From: Thermoproteus uzoniensis 768-20
GTDB taxonomy: Archaea > Thermoproteota > Thermoprotei > Thermoproteales > Thermoproteaceae
Direction of reading: 5' to 3'
DNA length: 64,000 nucleotides
Assembly (NCBI RefSeq): GCF_000193375.1
Contig: NC_015315.1
Location: 442,622-506,621, forward strand
Shown piece by piece: positions 52,208-60,521 of this stretch; the first letter of the stretch is position 1; each line of letters begins with the position of its first letter. A program made the position numbers and the translations under genes. The notes below the pieces were generated by a model. It did no database searches and was not told the DNA's origin. It saw only the letters and a program-made list of their open reading frames with translations.

Positions 52208-53121
52208 CACTCGAGGGGCACGAGCCTGGCCAGCCCCACCTCCACGTCGTCGCCCAGCCTCCCCGAGTCCGCATATGCCCATATCTGCTGGCCGTCAATG
52301 TCTAGGAGGATCTTGACGCCTCTAGCGGACCGCAACGTCTGCACTATACGTCCCCTAATACGCCCCGATCCCACCACGACGTCCTCTGGCCTCACCCCGA
52401 AACACCTCCCCTCGAGTCTAAGTATCTGGAATCCGACCAGCCTAGCGGTCACGGCGTGTCTGGGCTCGGCGAATATCTCCTCTACCTCCCCCATCTCCAC
52501 GATCCTCCCCCTGTACATCACCGCTACAAGATCGCCGAGGGAGTAGGCCTCGTCGCGGTCGTGCGTGACGTGCACAACCGGGATGCCGTACTCCTGGGGC
52601 AGACTCCGCAACAGCGGGAGGGCCGTCTCCTTAATATCGGGGTCTAGCCCGGCCATAGGCTCGTCGAGCAGGAGTAGCCTAGGCCTCACGACCAACGCCC
52701 TGGCCAGCGCGACCCTCTGCCTCTGTCCGCCTGATAGCTGTCTAGGCGTTCTCTGCAACAGCTCCTTTATGCCCAGCCTATCCGCTATCTCGGCGACCGC
52801 CTTCCTCCTCTCCTCGCGCGGGATGCCGCGCATCCTCAAGCCGAATTCTATGTTGGCGTAGACGGTCATGTTGTCGAACAAGGCGTAGGACTGGGGCACA
52901 TAGGCTATGTTCCTCTTCTCAGGCGGCAATCTGGATATCTCGACCCCGTCCAACGTGATCGAGCCCTCGGCCTTCAAGATCCCGGCAATTACCTTGAGCA
53001 AGGTGGTCTTGCCGGCTCCGTTAGGCCCCATCACCACCAAGTACCCGCCCTCAACGGTCAGGTCAATGGGCCCCAACAAGAACTCGCCGAGCTTGGTCCT
53101 AACTCCTCTTAGCTCCAACAT
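52204..53121 (-). CDS. ABC transporter ATP-binding protein with TOBE-like domain (Mo/W type)
   Basis: A 305-residue ATPase with Walker [21 protein letters not shown] (about 30-49), Q-loop [10 protein letters not shown] (about 74-83), signature [16 protein letters not shown] (about 128-143), Walker [17 protein letters not shown] (about 147-162), H-loop [11 protein letters not shown] (about 179-189) and a C-terminal regulatory domain starting near [20 protein letters not shown] (about 230-249), typical of ModC/WtpC/CysA ATPases. Last gene of the operon SBP-permease-ATPase; it overlaps the permease gene by 23 bp. Complete, unlike the first locus whose ATPase lacks this domain. Confidence 0.92.
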   Translation of the reverse strand: MLELRGVRTKLGEFLLGPIDLTVEGGYLVVMGPNGAGKTTLLKVIAGILKAEGSITLDGVEISRLPPEKRNIAYVPQSYALFDNMTVYANIEFGLRMRGIPREERRKAVAEIADRLGIKELLQRTPRQLSGGQRQRVALARALVVRPRLLLLDEPMAGLDPDIKETALPLLRSLPQEYGIPVVHVTHDRDEAYSLGDLVAVMYRGRIVEMGEVEEIFAEPRHAVTARLVGFQILRLEGRCFGVRPEDVVVGSGRIRGRIVQTLRSARGVKILLDIDGQQIWAYADSGRLGDDVEVGLARLVPLEC

Positions 53122-53893
53122 ATCTGACGGCTAGACGATAGGCGAAGAACACCGCCAGGACGAACGTTACCAACGCCGCCGAGAACTTCACCGCCTCGTT
53201 AAGGCCTAGGCCTATATATGCTTGATATATGTATATAGAGGCTGGATATATGGAGGCGTTGCCCACTATCACGTAGTAGGCCACCACCAACAAGGCGCCG
53301 GCTTCGGAGACCGACCGGGCCCAGGAGAGGAGGGCCCCGTTGATTATAGCACCCTTTATATTGGGCAACACGACCGACAAAAAGGCCCTGAAGGGCCCAG
53401 CCCCGAGAGTCCTCGCCGCGTTTTCCAGCTCGGGGTCCAACAGCCTAATCGCGCTTTCGATGGTCCTCACAGCGTATGTGGCCGACAGGTAGGAGACGGC
53501 TATCACGGCGCCCGGCAACGCGTCTATGATCTTGATCCCCAAAGCGTTGAGGGAGGGGCCGAGCCCGTACGCCACAAAGGCCAGCACGACCATTAGGCCG
53601 ACCACGGTATGGGGCATCACGATGGGTATATCTATCACTACGTCGACCAGCTCCTTGAGCCTAAACTCGTGGCGGGCCAAGACGTAGGCCGTGGGTATGC
53701 CCAAGGCCACCGCCGCCAGCGACGCCGCGGTCGATATGAGCACCGTCAACCCCAAAGATTGAAGGAAGGACCCCGTCGAGAGGGCGGCGGCCAAGCTTCC
53801 CCAGCCTAGATATATCAGGAGCAAGAGAGGGTACAGGAAGAAGAGCAGAAGGACGCCGAAGAGGGAAAAAACAGAGGCTTTAAATAGATCCAT
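53099..53893 (-). CDS. ABC transporter permease of the second Mo/W-type operon
   Basis: A 264-residue membrane permease with about six helices. Near the middle [20 protein letters not shown] (about 94-113) corresponds to the P-H-x2-V-G segment seen in the first-locus permease, and the coupling loop is [20 protein letters not shown] (about 155-174; E-x3-A-x3-G). Start at ATG 53893 overlaps the substrate-binding protein's stop by 1 nt; the longer frame upstream runs antisense to nothing but inside that gene and is not supported. Forms a transporter with the neighbouring genes. Confidence 0.87.
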   Translation of the reverse strand: MDLFKASVFSLFGVLLLFFLYPLLLLIYLGWGSLAAALSTGSFLQSLGLTVLISTAASLAAVALGIPTAYVLARHEFRLKELVDVVIDIPIVMPHTVVGLMVVLAFVAYGLGPSLNALGIKIIDALPGAVIAVSYLSATYAVRTIESAIRLLDPELENAARTLGAGPFRAFLSVVLPNIKGAIINGALLSWARSVSEAGALLVVAYYVIVGNASIYPASIYIYQAYIGLGLNEAVKFSAALVTFVLAVFFAYRLAVRYVGAKRS

Positions 53894-55023
53894 TAGGGGA
53901 ACGCCGGCGCGTACTGGGGCACTTGCGACAGAGGAACTGTGTAGGGCTTTAGCTGAGCGGGCACGTCGGAATAATTGCCGTACACTATGCCGGGGACTAT
54001 CGGCTGTATGCCGAATTCCTTCAAGGTTTGCTGGCCCCGCGGGCTGAAGATCAGCAGGGCGAAGTCCACGGCCGCCTGCGGGTTCGGCGCTGTCTTGGGC
54101 ACAGTCAAGGTGTATATGACGGGGTTGCAGGAGAAGGTCTTCGTCGCGCCCGCCTCGGTCCAAGACACACTGACCTTATGATAATAGGGCACGTAGTCCA
54201 GCGAGCCGAGGTTTATCTGCGGCGGCAACGTTATGTAGGCGAGCCCCTTGTACTCCTTTACCTGCGGTATGGCGTTGGATAGATAGGCGGAGAGGACGAA
54301 CTGTATTTGGCCGGACGCCATCAAGGATAGGAGATCCACCTCCGTGGTCCTCATAGCGTACTTGGAGGGGTTGTTGTATATGGCGTTGTAGAGGGCGTTG
54401 GGATCCCCGAAGAAGGTTAGGCCGGCCAGCTTCAACATACACATGGCCTGGTAGCCCGACGGGTCGGTGAACGGGTCGGACACGCCGACTGTGGTGGAGC
54501 TGTTCAACGCTATTATTTCGAATATCTGCTGCCACGTCGAGTTCCACTGGGACGAGAGCGGCTGTAGCTGTTGAGCTTGTTGCCATAAGTCGTAGACCTC
54601 CCTGCCGGCCGTCGTGTTTAGGTTGACTATAATAGCCATCTGCGTAATCCCGAAGGCTATCTCGTAGTCGGTCAAGTTGTTCTTGAACAACACCGAGGGT
54701 ATGGTGGTCGTGTCGGCCGCCGCCACAAAGCTGAACTGCTTGCTGGCCACCTCGTCTTGCGCGAGTTTGCCGCTACCCTCGTACAGCGGCTTCCCCATGG
54801 GTACGGACGGGTAGAGTTGCGAATATGTGTCCAATAGGCTGTTGAAGGCGAACTTCAGAGTGCCCGCCGCCCCCACGGCGAAAGTCTGTTGTAGGCTCGC
54901 CGTAGCTGTGGTCTGTGTAGTTGTCTGCGGAGCCGCCCGGTAACTCATCGACAGCATATAGGCGATGCCGAAACCCACAAGGAGTCCCACGATCAGTCCC
55001 AGAGCAAGCGCCTTGCCGTCCAT
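53893..55023 (-). CDS. substrate-binding protein of the second Mo/W-type ABC operon
   Basis: A 376-residue extracellular binding protein. Residues about 5-27 form a membrane anchor (ALALGLIVGLLVGFGIAYML), followed by a Thr/Gln-rich linker (QTTTQTTATASLQQ) and the mature part FAVGAAGTLKFAFNSLLDTY (about 47-66). VGVSDPFTDPSGYQAMCMLK (about 179-198) matches the D-P-x-x-D-P-x-G-Y segment of archaeal WtpA. Start at ATG 55023 rather than 55101: the TATA-like CTTAAAAAC at about 55042-55050 lies 24 nt upstream. Molybdate or tungstate is the likely ligand, but this protein differs from the first-locus one at many ligand-loop positions. Confidence 0.83.
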   Translation of the reverse strand: MDGKALALGLIVGLLVGFGIAYMLSMSYRAAPQTTTQTTATASLQQTFAVGAAGTLKFAFNSLLDTYSQLYPSVPMGKPLYEGSGKLAQDEVASKQFSFVAAADTTTIPSVLFKNNLTDYEIAFGITQMAIIVNLNTTAGREVYDLWQQAQQLQPLSSQWNSTWQQIFEIIALNSSTTVGVSDPFTDPSGYQAMCMLKLAGLTFFGDPNALYNAIYNNPSKYAMRTTEVDLLSLMASGQIQFVLSAYLSNAIPQVKEYKGLAYITLPPQINLGSLDYVPYYHKVSVSWTEAGATKTFSCNPVIYTLTVPKTAPNPQAAVDFALLIFSPRGQQTLKEFGIQPIVPGIVYGNYSDVPAQLKPYTVPLSQVPQYAPAFP

Positions 55024-55105
55024 GAAGCTGAGGGAGCTCTTGTTTTTAAGTATTATCAAAACTACGATAACAGATAGCCGAGGTCGAGAGACGCGCCGCA
55101 ATGTC

Positions 55106-55140
55106 GAATGGCTAAGGCGTTCGTAGGATTGGCTAAGAAT
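55106..55140 (+). repeat. two GGCTAAG repeats upstream of the second Mo/W operon
   Basis: GAATGGCTAAG (55106-55116) and GATTGGCTAAGAAT (55127-55140) repeat a GGCTAA core 21 bp apart, on the plus strand, 83-117 bp upstream of the binding-protein start. The second resembles the mntH-side element GATTTGGCTAAAAATC. They could be operator half-sites or chance. Confidence 0.3.
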
Positions 55141-55146
55141 AGATAC

Positions 55147-55470
55147 CTACAATATTTTATCTTTAACAATATTATTTTTAAGATTTTGTAAATATTGTAT
55201 TATATCATCTTGTGAAAGTCTTCCTATATATCTAATACTTATCAACTGTTTTCGGGCGCCGTTGTCGTAGACCACGAACTCGACCTTGCCTTCCGGCGCC
55301 TCCCTCGCCTTTATATATATTTTATACCTCCCGGCTATCTCCAGAACACTGAAGTCTCCGGCCACCTCAACCCCCTCGACAAATACATCCATGGACACCA
55401 CTCTCAACTCGCCGAGATCGATCACCCTAGCTGCATTTTCGCCACGCTCGTCTCTGTAGATCGTGATCAC
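55147..55470 (-). CDS. beta-rich small protein of unknown function
   Basis: A 107-residue protein made mainly of alternating short strands (LRVVSMDVFVEGVEVAG, then YKIYIKAREAPEGKVEFVVY) with a C-terminal helix and a Lys-rich end. No cysteines or catalytic motif. GTG start; TATA-like ATTAATAC at about 55489-55496 is about 22 nt upstream. Its first third is GC-rich and its last third (55147-55210) AT-rich. Lies between the second Mo/W operon and the divergent aldo/keto reductase. Family not recognised. Confidence 0.52.
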   Translation of the reverse strand: MITIYRDERGENAARVIDLGELRVVSMDVFVEGVEVAGDFSVLEIAGRYKIYIKAREAPEGKVEFVVYDNGARKQLISIRYIGRLSQDDIIQYLQNLKNNIVKDKIL

Positions 55471-55532
55471 GCCACCCCTTGAGAGGCCGTATTAATGTGT
55501 TCGTTCATATTTTTATTGGACTAGTCGACGCC

Positions 55533-56567
55533 ATGGACTACGTAAATCTGGGCTCAAGCGGCTTGAAGGTGTCGAGGCTGTGCCTCGGCACCTGGCACCT
55601 CCCCGCGTCACGGGAGGTCGACCAATACGGCATACCTAAAGTGGACGTGGAGGAGCTCAGAAAGATAATAAAGAGGGCTTTCGACGCCGGCATAAACTGC
55701 ATAGATACCGCCAACAGATACCACGGCGTGATGGCCCCCGTGGATCTAAACCACGTGGGCAATGCGGAGAGGATACTCGGCGAGTTGCTCGCCGGATACG
55801 ACAGGGATTCCTACGTCCTAGCTACTAAAGTCAGAGGACAAATGGCGCCGTGGCCTAACGGCGAGGGTCTCTCCAGGAAGCACATAATGTGGCAGATAAG
55901 AGAGTCTCTGAGGAGGTTGAGGACCGACTACATAGATCTATACCAGTTACACGCGCCGGATCCCTCGACGCCCCTCGAGGAGACTATGGAGGCCATGGCA
56001 GATCTGGTCCACAGAGGCTTGGTCCACTACATCGGGGCGAGCAACTTCTCCGCAGACGCATATGCCTACATGGCCCACCTGGCGCGGGAGCTACACGTAC
56101 CCTTTATCTCCGCGCAGGAGCTCTACAACTGGCTGGAGAGGCAGAACGAGGACAAACTGCCAGTGGCAAGGAGATACGGGCTCGGCCTACTCGCCTACTC
56201 CCCGCTAGCGCAGGGCTTCCTCACCGGCAAGTACCTCTCCGGCGTGCCCGAGGGCTCCCGGGCGACGAGGCCGGGAGATCTCTCGAAGGAGCTCGTGAAG
56301 CGGTATTTGACCCCCGAGAGGCTCAAGGCGCTCCAGGAATTCCACGAGGTGGCCGCGGACCTTGGCGTAAGGGACTCACAGCTGGCGCTTGCCTGGCTTC
56401 TCAAGCGGTCCGAGGAGGTCGGGGTGCCGATCGTGCCGATAATAGGGGTGTCCAGACTGGAACAACTCGAGGAGGATCTAGAGGCTTTGTCGGTCAAGCT
56501 GAGCTGGGACGCCTACAAGAGGCTGGAGGAGATATACGCTACCCTCGTCAATCCCAGAAAGCCCTAG
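55533..56567 (+). CDS. aldo/keto reductase
   Basis: A 344-residue NADPH-dependent oxidoreductase with an (alpha/beta)8 barrel. Catalytic Asp and Tyr sit in GINCIDTANRYHGV (about 49-62), Lys in YVLATKVRG (about 94-102), His in YIDLYQLHAPDPSTPLEETM (about 136-155). The NADPH end has GLLAYSPLAQGFLTGKY (about 218-234). The N-terminus MDYVNLGSSGLKVSRLCLGT is typical of the voltage-gated-K-channel-beta subgroup (AKR6/12-like). ATG 55533 is 22 nt after the TATA-like ATATTTTTATT (about 55506-55516). Overlaps the convergent Lhr gene by 20 bp. Confidence 0.94.
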   Translation: MDYVNLGSSGLKVSRLCLGTWHLPASREVDQYGIPKVDVEELRKIIKRAFDAGINCIDTANRYHGVMAPVDLNHVGNAERILGELLAGYDRDSYVLATKVRGQMAPWPNGEGLSRKHIMWQIRESLRRLRTDYIDLYQLHAPDPSTPLEETMEAMADLVHRGLVHYIGASNFSADAYAYMAHLARELHVPFISAQELYNWLERQNEDKLPVARRYGLGLLAYSPLAQGFLTGKYLSGVPEGSRATRPGDLSKELVKRYLTPERLKALQEFHEVAADLGVRDSQLALAWLLKRSEEVGVPIVPIIGVSRLEQLEEDLEALSVKLSWDAYKRLEEIYATLVNPRKP

Positions 56568-59292
56568 TGGCGGCGTACTGCCTCTCGGCGTCTACTATAG
56601 CGCTCCACAGATCGTCCCCGGCGGCCAGCCTGTTGAGTATCCTGACGGCCGTCTTGGGGCCCACCCCATGGGCCAGCTGCACCAGTACCCCCACCTTTCC
56701 GTGCTCCAGTACTATAGACGCGCTGTGTCTCAGCTCGTCGAGCTCCCTGGCCTCCTCCCTATCCAACTTGCGCCTTGCCCTGAACTTCCTCCATATCTCC
56801 AAGGCCCTCTCCAGATTTCCCTTGACGACAGCGACGGCGCCGACGCCGCATCTAGGGCAACTTATCCTGTCGGGTAGCAGGTAAGCCTTCCCTCTGAAGG
56901 TCCAGCCACAGTTTAGGCAGAGCAACGTGGCCTCCCTATTCAGTATCCTCTTGCGGGCTAGGTCCTTCACCGCCTCCTGGGACAGCCCCCTGTAGGTGAA
57001 GTCGACGCGTAGCGCCTCCTCAAGCAACGGCTTGTCGACGGCCGTAGGCCCGGCATATCTCTTGACCTCCACCCTATAACGGCCCGACCTTACGCCGTCT
57101 ATCAGATCCAAGAGGGCCTTCAAGTCTAGCTTCTCCACGAAGATCTCGTTGACAGCCTCTATGCCCGGCAGATCGTCGGCGTAGGCCTCTATCAGCCTAG
57201 GCGGTATGTCCTCGGCGTCTCTCGACAGAAGGCCTACTCTCTGGGCTACCTGTAAAAATCTATACTTAAACATACGTGAGGCCTTTACTGCGTTCATCAA
57301 AGTCCTCTGGACATATACATCATCCCTATAGAAGGCCTCCACGAGAGGCTTTTGCACGATAGGCTCTCTGTGGATCAGCAAGACCCTGTACGGGTCTGCC
57401 CTATAGCCTATCGGCCCTAGATACGCCGACAGGTGGTGGGATAGGTACATGCCCAGCGCCTCGTTCCCCTTAGAGCCGAGGCATGAATGAACCGTCGCGA
57501 ACCTCCCGAATAGGTGTATCCTCACCGTTTCCGGCGTGGGTATGTCCTCCTCGGCCAGCCCCTCCACATCGGCTATCCCGGCATATCCGCCTCTGAGGGC
57601 TTCCCTCAACGCCATGGCCCTCCTCCTGCAGACGTCCTCCGCTATCTCCCTAGGCACTGGGATCTCCTCCCCTATCCACCCCGGCAGAGCCCCCACGAGA
57701 TCCAGCTCGGGGTAGAGGAAGACGGCGTCGCCCTCTATTTTGGAGACCGTCCAAGCCCTGCCCGAGAGGATTATCTTGGCCCCCGGCTCGATCGTGAAGA
57801 CGAACTCCCTATCCAGCTCGCCCACGACCTTTCCGGCGGCTTGGTCGACGGCCCTATACCTCTTCTCGTCGGGTATGGTCGACACGTTCTCGAAGTAGTA
57901 CTTAATAGAGCCCTTCCTGGGCCTGAGCTGGTCCAAGAGCCCGTGCCTCTGCGCGAAGTCCAGGACGAGCCTCAGATCGTCTGCGGTGAGGCCGGCGTAC
58001 GGGTGGGCCCTCTTGGCCACCCTCAAAATGTCCTCGAGGGAGAGGGGCTTTCCGTCCAGCCTCGCCTCCAGCGCCATGCCCACTACCTGGTGCAACAGAA
58101 CGTCCAGCGCGACTTCGTGGTACTCCACCGCCCTCTCCAGCTCCCTCCTCAAGGCCCTCTCGGCTATCGCCTCGGCCTCTAAATAGTCCTCGAGGTCTGA
58201 CGCCACCACGACGCCTCTGGAGACGGCGTCGAGCCTATGCCCCCCTCTGCCCACTCTCTGGACCAGCCTAACTACTTGTCTGGGGGAGCCGTACTGCACC
58301 ACCAGCCCTATGTGGCCTATATCTATGCCCAGCTCGAGGCTCGACGTGGCGACCACCGCCTTCAACTCGCCTGTCTTGAGCCTCTCCTCGACCGAGAGCC
58401 TGTGATCTCTGGCGAGCGACGAGTGGTGCACCTCCACGCCGCCTCCGAGCAAGGCCTTGAGCTTCGCCGCGAGGAACTCGGCCCCATCCCTCGTGTTGGC
58501 GAATATCAGCACGCTTCCCCGCTCCCTCTTTATGAGATCCGCCACGTACTTTAGGCGGGCGAGGGTCTCCGGAGTTACGTCGTACTTCTCTGCGGTTGCG
58601 TAGTCCTCCTCGGAAGGCGTTGGGGCGACGACCTCCACCTCGTAGCGCTTGGCGGCCGAGACGTCCACGACCTTGACATCGCGTCCGGAGCCGCCCAAAA
58701 AGCCCGCGACGAGCTTGACGTCGCCGACAGTCGCCGACAGGCCGACTCTCTGGAATTCCCCCGCCAGCTCCACGAGCCTCTCGAGGCCGAGAGCGAGCTG
58801 GACCCCCCGCTTGCTCCCAACCAGCTCGTGCACCTCGTCCACCACCACATGCCTTACACATCTCAACGAGCTCCTCAGAGATCTGTTGAGGAGAATTATC
58901 TGCAGAGACTCTGGGGTAGTTATGAGCAGATGAGGAGGCGATCTGTAGATCTTGCGCCTCGCCGCCTCGGCGGTGTCGCTGTGCCTCACCTCGACCTTAA
59001 CCCCGACCATGTCGGCCACGGCGGTCAGCCGCCTCAAGAGATCCCTATTGAGGGCGCGGAGCGGGGTTATGTAAAGGGCCTGGACGCAGTCCTTGAGCCC
59101 TTCATCGAGCATTCTGGACAGTATGGGGAACACGGCGGCCTCGGTCTTCCCCGTCCCTGTAGGTGCGACTATCAACACGTGTGCTCCTGAGAGGACTGCG
59201 GGGATCGCCGCCTCTTGAACTGGCGTGGGCTCTTTATACCCCAACGCCTCTATAGCCTCCCGTAAATCCCGCCTCAATAAGCTAAAGGCCAC
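56548..59292 (-). CDS. lhr: Lhr-family SF2 helicase
   Basis: A 914-residue DNA or RNA helicase of the archaeal Lhr type. Motifs: Q-like PTPVQEAAIPAVLSG (about 22-36), Walker A IVAPTGTGKTEAAVFPILS (about 41-59), Ia TPLRALNRDL (about 76-85), DEVH in VVVDEVHELVGSKRG (about 149-163), SAT in GLSATVGD (about 183-190), VATSSLELGIDIGHIG (about 313-328) and VI LVQRVGRGGHR (about 342-352). Further on come the Lhr-specific winged-helix and beta domains, a zinc finger CLNCGWTFR...CPRCG (about 797-822) and a C-terminal helix-hairpin-helix-like VGPKTAVRILNRLAAG (about 880-895). Full length for the class. A link with recombination repair or RNA processing is established for relatives only. Confidence 0.93.
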   Translation of the reverse strand: MAFSLLRRDLREAIEALGYKEPTPVQEAAIPAVLSGAHVLIVAPTGTGKTEAAVFPILSRMLDEGLKDCVQALYITPLRALNRDLLRRLTAVADMVGVKVEVRHSDTAEAARRKIYRSPPHLLITTPESLQIILLNRSLRSSLRCVRHVVVDEVHELVGSKRGVQLALGLERLVELAGEFQRVGLSATVGDVKLVAGFLGGSGRDVKVVDVSAAKRYEVEVVAPTPSEEDYATAEKYDVTPETLARLKYVADLIKRERGSVLIFANTRDGAEFLAAKLKALLGGGVEVHHSSLARDHRLSVEERLKTGELKAVVATSSLELGIDIGHIGLVVQYGSPRQVVRLVQRVGRGGHRLDAVSRGVVVASDLEDYLEAEAIAERALRRELERAVEYHEVALDVLLHQVVGMALEARLDGKPLSLEDILRVAKRAHPYAGLTADDLRLVLDFAQRHGLLDQLRPRKGSIKYYFENVSTIPDEKRYRAVDQAAGKVVGELDREFVFTIEPGAKIILSGRAWTVSKIEGDAVFLYPELDLVGALPGWIGEEIPVPREIAEDVCRRRAMALREALRGGYAGIADVEGLAEEDIPTPETVRIHLFGRFATVHSCLGSKGNEALGMYLSHHLSAYLGPIGYRADPYRVLLIHREPIVQKPLVEAFYRDDVYVQRTLMNAVKASRMFKYRFLQVAQRVGLLSRDAEDIPPRLIEAYADDLPGIEAVNEIFVEKLDLKALLDLIDGVRSGRYRVEVKRYAGPTAVDKPLLEEALRVDFTYRGLSQEAVKDLARKRILNREATLLCLNCGWTFRGKAYLLPDRISCPRCGVGAVAVVKGNLERALEIWRKFRARRKLDREEARELDELRHSASIVLEHGKVGVLVQLAHGVGPKTAVRILNRLAAGDDLWSAIVDAERQYAATRAFWD

Positions 59293-59334
59293 GCGCGGCG
59301 AGTACCTATAAAATAAATAGCTTTGTGCCTATCT

Positions 59335-59775
59335 ATGTCGCTCGGCGCGATCTCGTTCGACATAGACGGTGTCTTGGTAGACGCCTCTCGCCGCCTCTCG
59401 ATGTGCTTAAACGGCGGCTCGGTTGACTGGGACTGTTTCCTCGACTGCAGTAAGCTAGGTCTGGACTCGCCTAAGTACCGATATATAGAGCTCGCCTTGC
59501 GCCTGTACGAAAGAGGCCGCAAGATAGTCGTAGTCACGGGAAGGCCGGAGTACATGAGGCGGTGCACCGAGGCGCAACTTAGGTCCTACGGGGTACCCTT
59601 CGCCGGCCTCTATATGAGGCCTCTAGGCGACGTCCGACAAGACCATCTATATAAGGCCGACGTGATGGCTAGACTGATAAGAAGCGGGGTCAAGATATGG
59701 GCGCACTTCGACGATAACCTCGATACCGTGAAGGCCCTAAATGCGTTGGGGATAGACGCCGTTCTCGCCTACTGA
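59335..59775 (+). CDS. HAD-superfamily phosphatase-like protein
   Basis: A 146-residue hydrolase of the haloacid dehalogenase superfamily. Motif I is SFDIDGVLVDASRR (about 6-19, D-x-D), motif II VVVTGRPEYM (about 64-73), and motif IV AHFDDNLDTVKALNALG (about 122-138). The cap is short and includes Cys residues (CLNGGSVDWDCFLDCSKLGL). ATG 59335 is about 22 nt after the TATA-like CTATAAAATAAA (59307-59318), so the upstream in-frame ATG is not needed. Substrate unknown. Confidence 0.83.
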   Translation: MSLGAISFDIDGVLVDASRRLSMCLNGGSVDWDCFLDCSKLGLDSPKYRYIELALRLYERGRKIVVVTGRPEYMRRCTEAQLRSYGVPFAGLYMRPLGDVRQDHLYKADVMARLIRSGVKIWAHFDDNLDTVKALNALGIDAVLAY

Positions 59776-59790
59776 GCGGGATATAGCCTA

Positions 59791-60312
59791 TTACTCCAAC
59801 GTGAACACCTCCGTATCGCTGACTATAGTCGGCTCATTGGGCGCGAACTCGGAGCCGAGAAGCCTCCTGTATAGCCTGACCTCCCTAAGCCACGTAGGCT
59901 CGGCTACTTGGTATCCCTGTTCCCTCGCCTTGTCGGCTATCTCTATCAGTTGAATTACCCTAGGATGAATAGCCCTTCGCGAACCCGCCGGCACGACGTC
60001 GATTATGTGCACGCGGGATAGACTACGCGTCATCTCCTCCAGCTCCTCCAGCCGCCTCCGGGATCTATACGTGCGTCTAACCAACTGACTAGCCCGGGCC
60101 GCCACTTTAGGCGCGCGGGCTATCTTCACGCCAGCGACGGCGAGCCCCACGAGGCCCAGAACAGCCCCAGGCGCGTTGAAGAGAAACGCCATGAGGAACG
60201 CGGCCGCTGCCGAGAGCCCGACGAATATGCCGAGGGCTTGGAGATCCCGTATCAGATAGCCGCCCAATGCGGTGAGTAGAGCTATCAATAGAGCTAGATA
60301 GAGGTCGTTCAT
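59791..60312 (-). CDS. membrane protein of the pilus-like operon, unknown
   Basis: A 173-residue protein with three N-terminal hydrophobic stretches (about 3-20, 25-48, 50-65), then a basic region (KVAARASQLVRRTYRSRRRL) and a cytoplasmic helical tail. No known motif. The ATG overlaps the previous gene's stop (ATGA). Last gene of a four-gene unit with an F-domain platform protein and a secretion ATPase, so it likely assists pilus or filament assembly; not a pilin, since it has no class III signal peptide. Confidence 0.6.
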   Translation of the reverse strand: MNDLYLALLIALLTALGGYLIRDLQALGIFVGLSAAAAFLMAFLFNAPGAVLGLVGLAVAGVKIARAPKVAARASQLVRRTYRSRRRLEELEEMTRSLSRVHIIDVVPAGSRRAIHPRVIQLIEIADKAREQGYQVAEPTWLREVRLYRRLLGSEFAPNEPTIVSDTEVFTLE

Positions 60313-60521
60313 AGCTCAATAACGTAACATGCAGATATTGCAACTATTTGTAATTGATTAGAAGTAGATTTCTTTATTTTATTATAGCATTCTTTCAGTA
60401 TACGCAGTTTACTATCTATATATTTATCTAGATGCGGATCTTTGCCTCTTAGAGATAGCAGATTAGTGGTCTCCTTCTCCAAGGCCCTTAATAGTACCTC
60501 AGGCGTCCCGTAAAGTATCAC
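60309..60521 (-). CDS. small protein of the pilus-like operon, unknown
   Basis: A 70-residue, mostly helical protein with a basic middle (KYIDSKLRILKECYNKIKKS) and a hydrophobic C-terminus ending in QLQIVAISACYVIEL. Its GTG start overlaps the ATPase stop (GTGA) and its stop overlaps the next gene's ATG (ATGA), so it is firmly part of the operon. Its second half is AT-rich. No relative recognised. Confidence 0.5.
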   Translation of the reverse strand: MILYGTPEVLLRALEKETTNLLSLRGKDPHLDKYIDSKLRILKECYNKIKKSTSNQLQIVAISACYVIEL

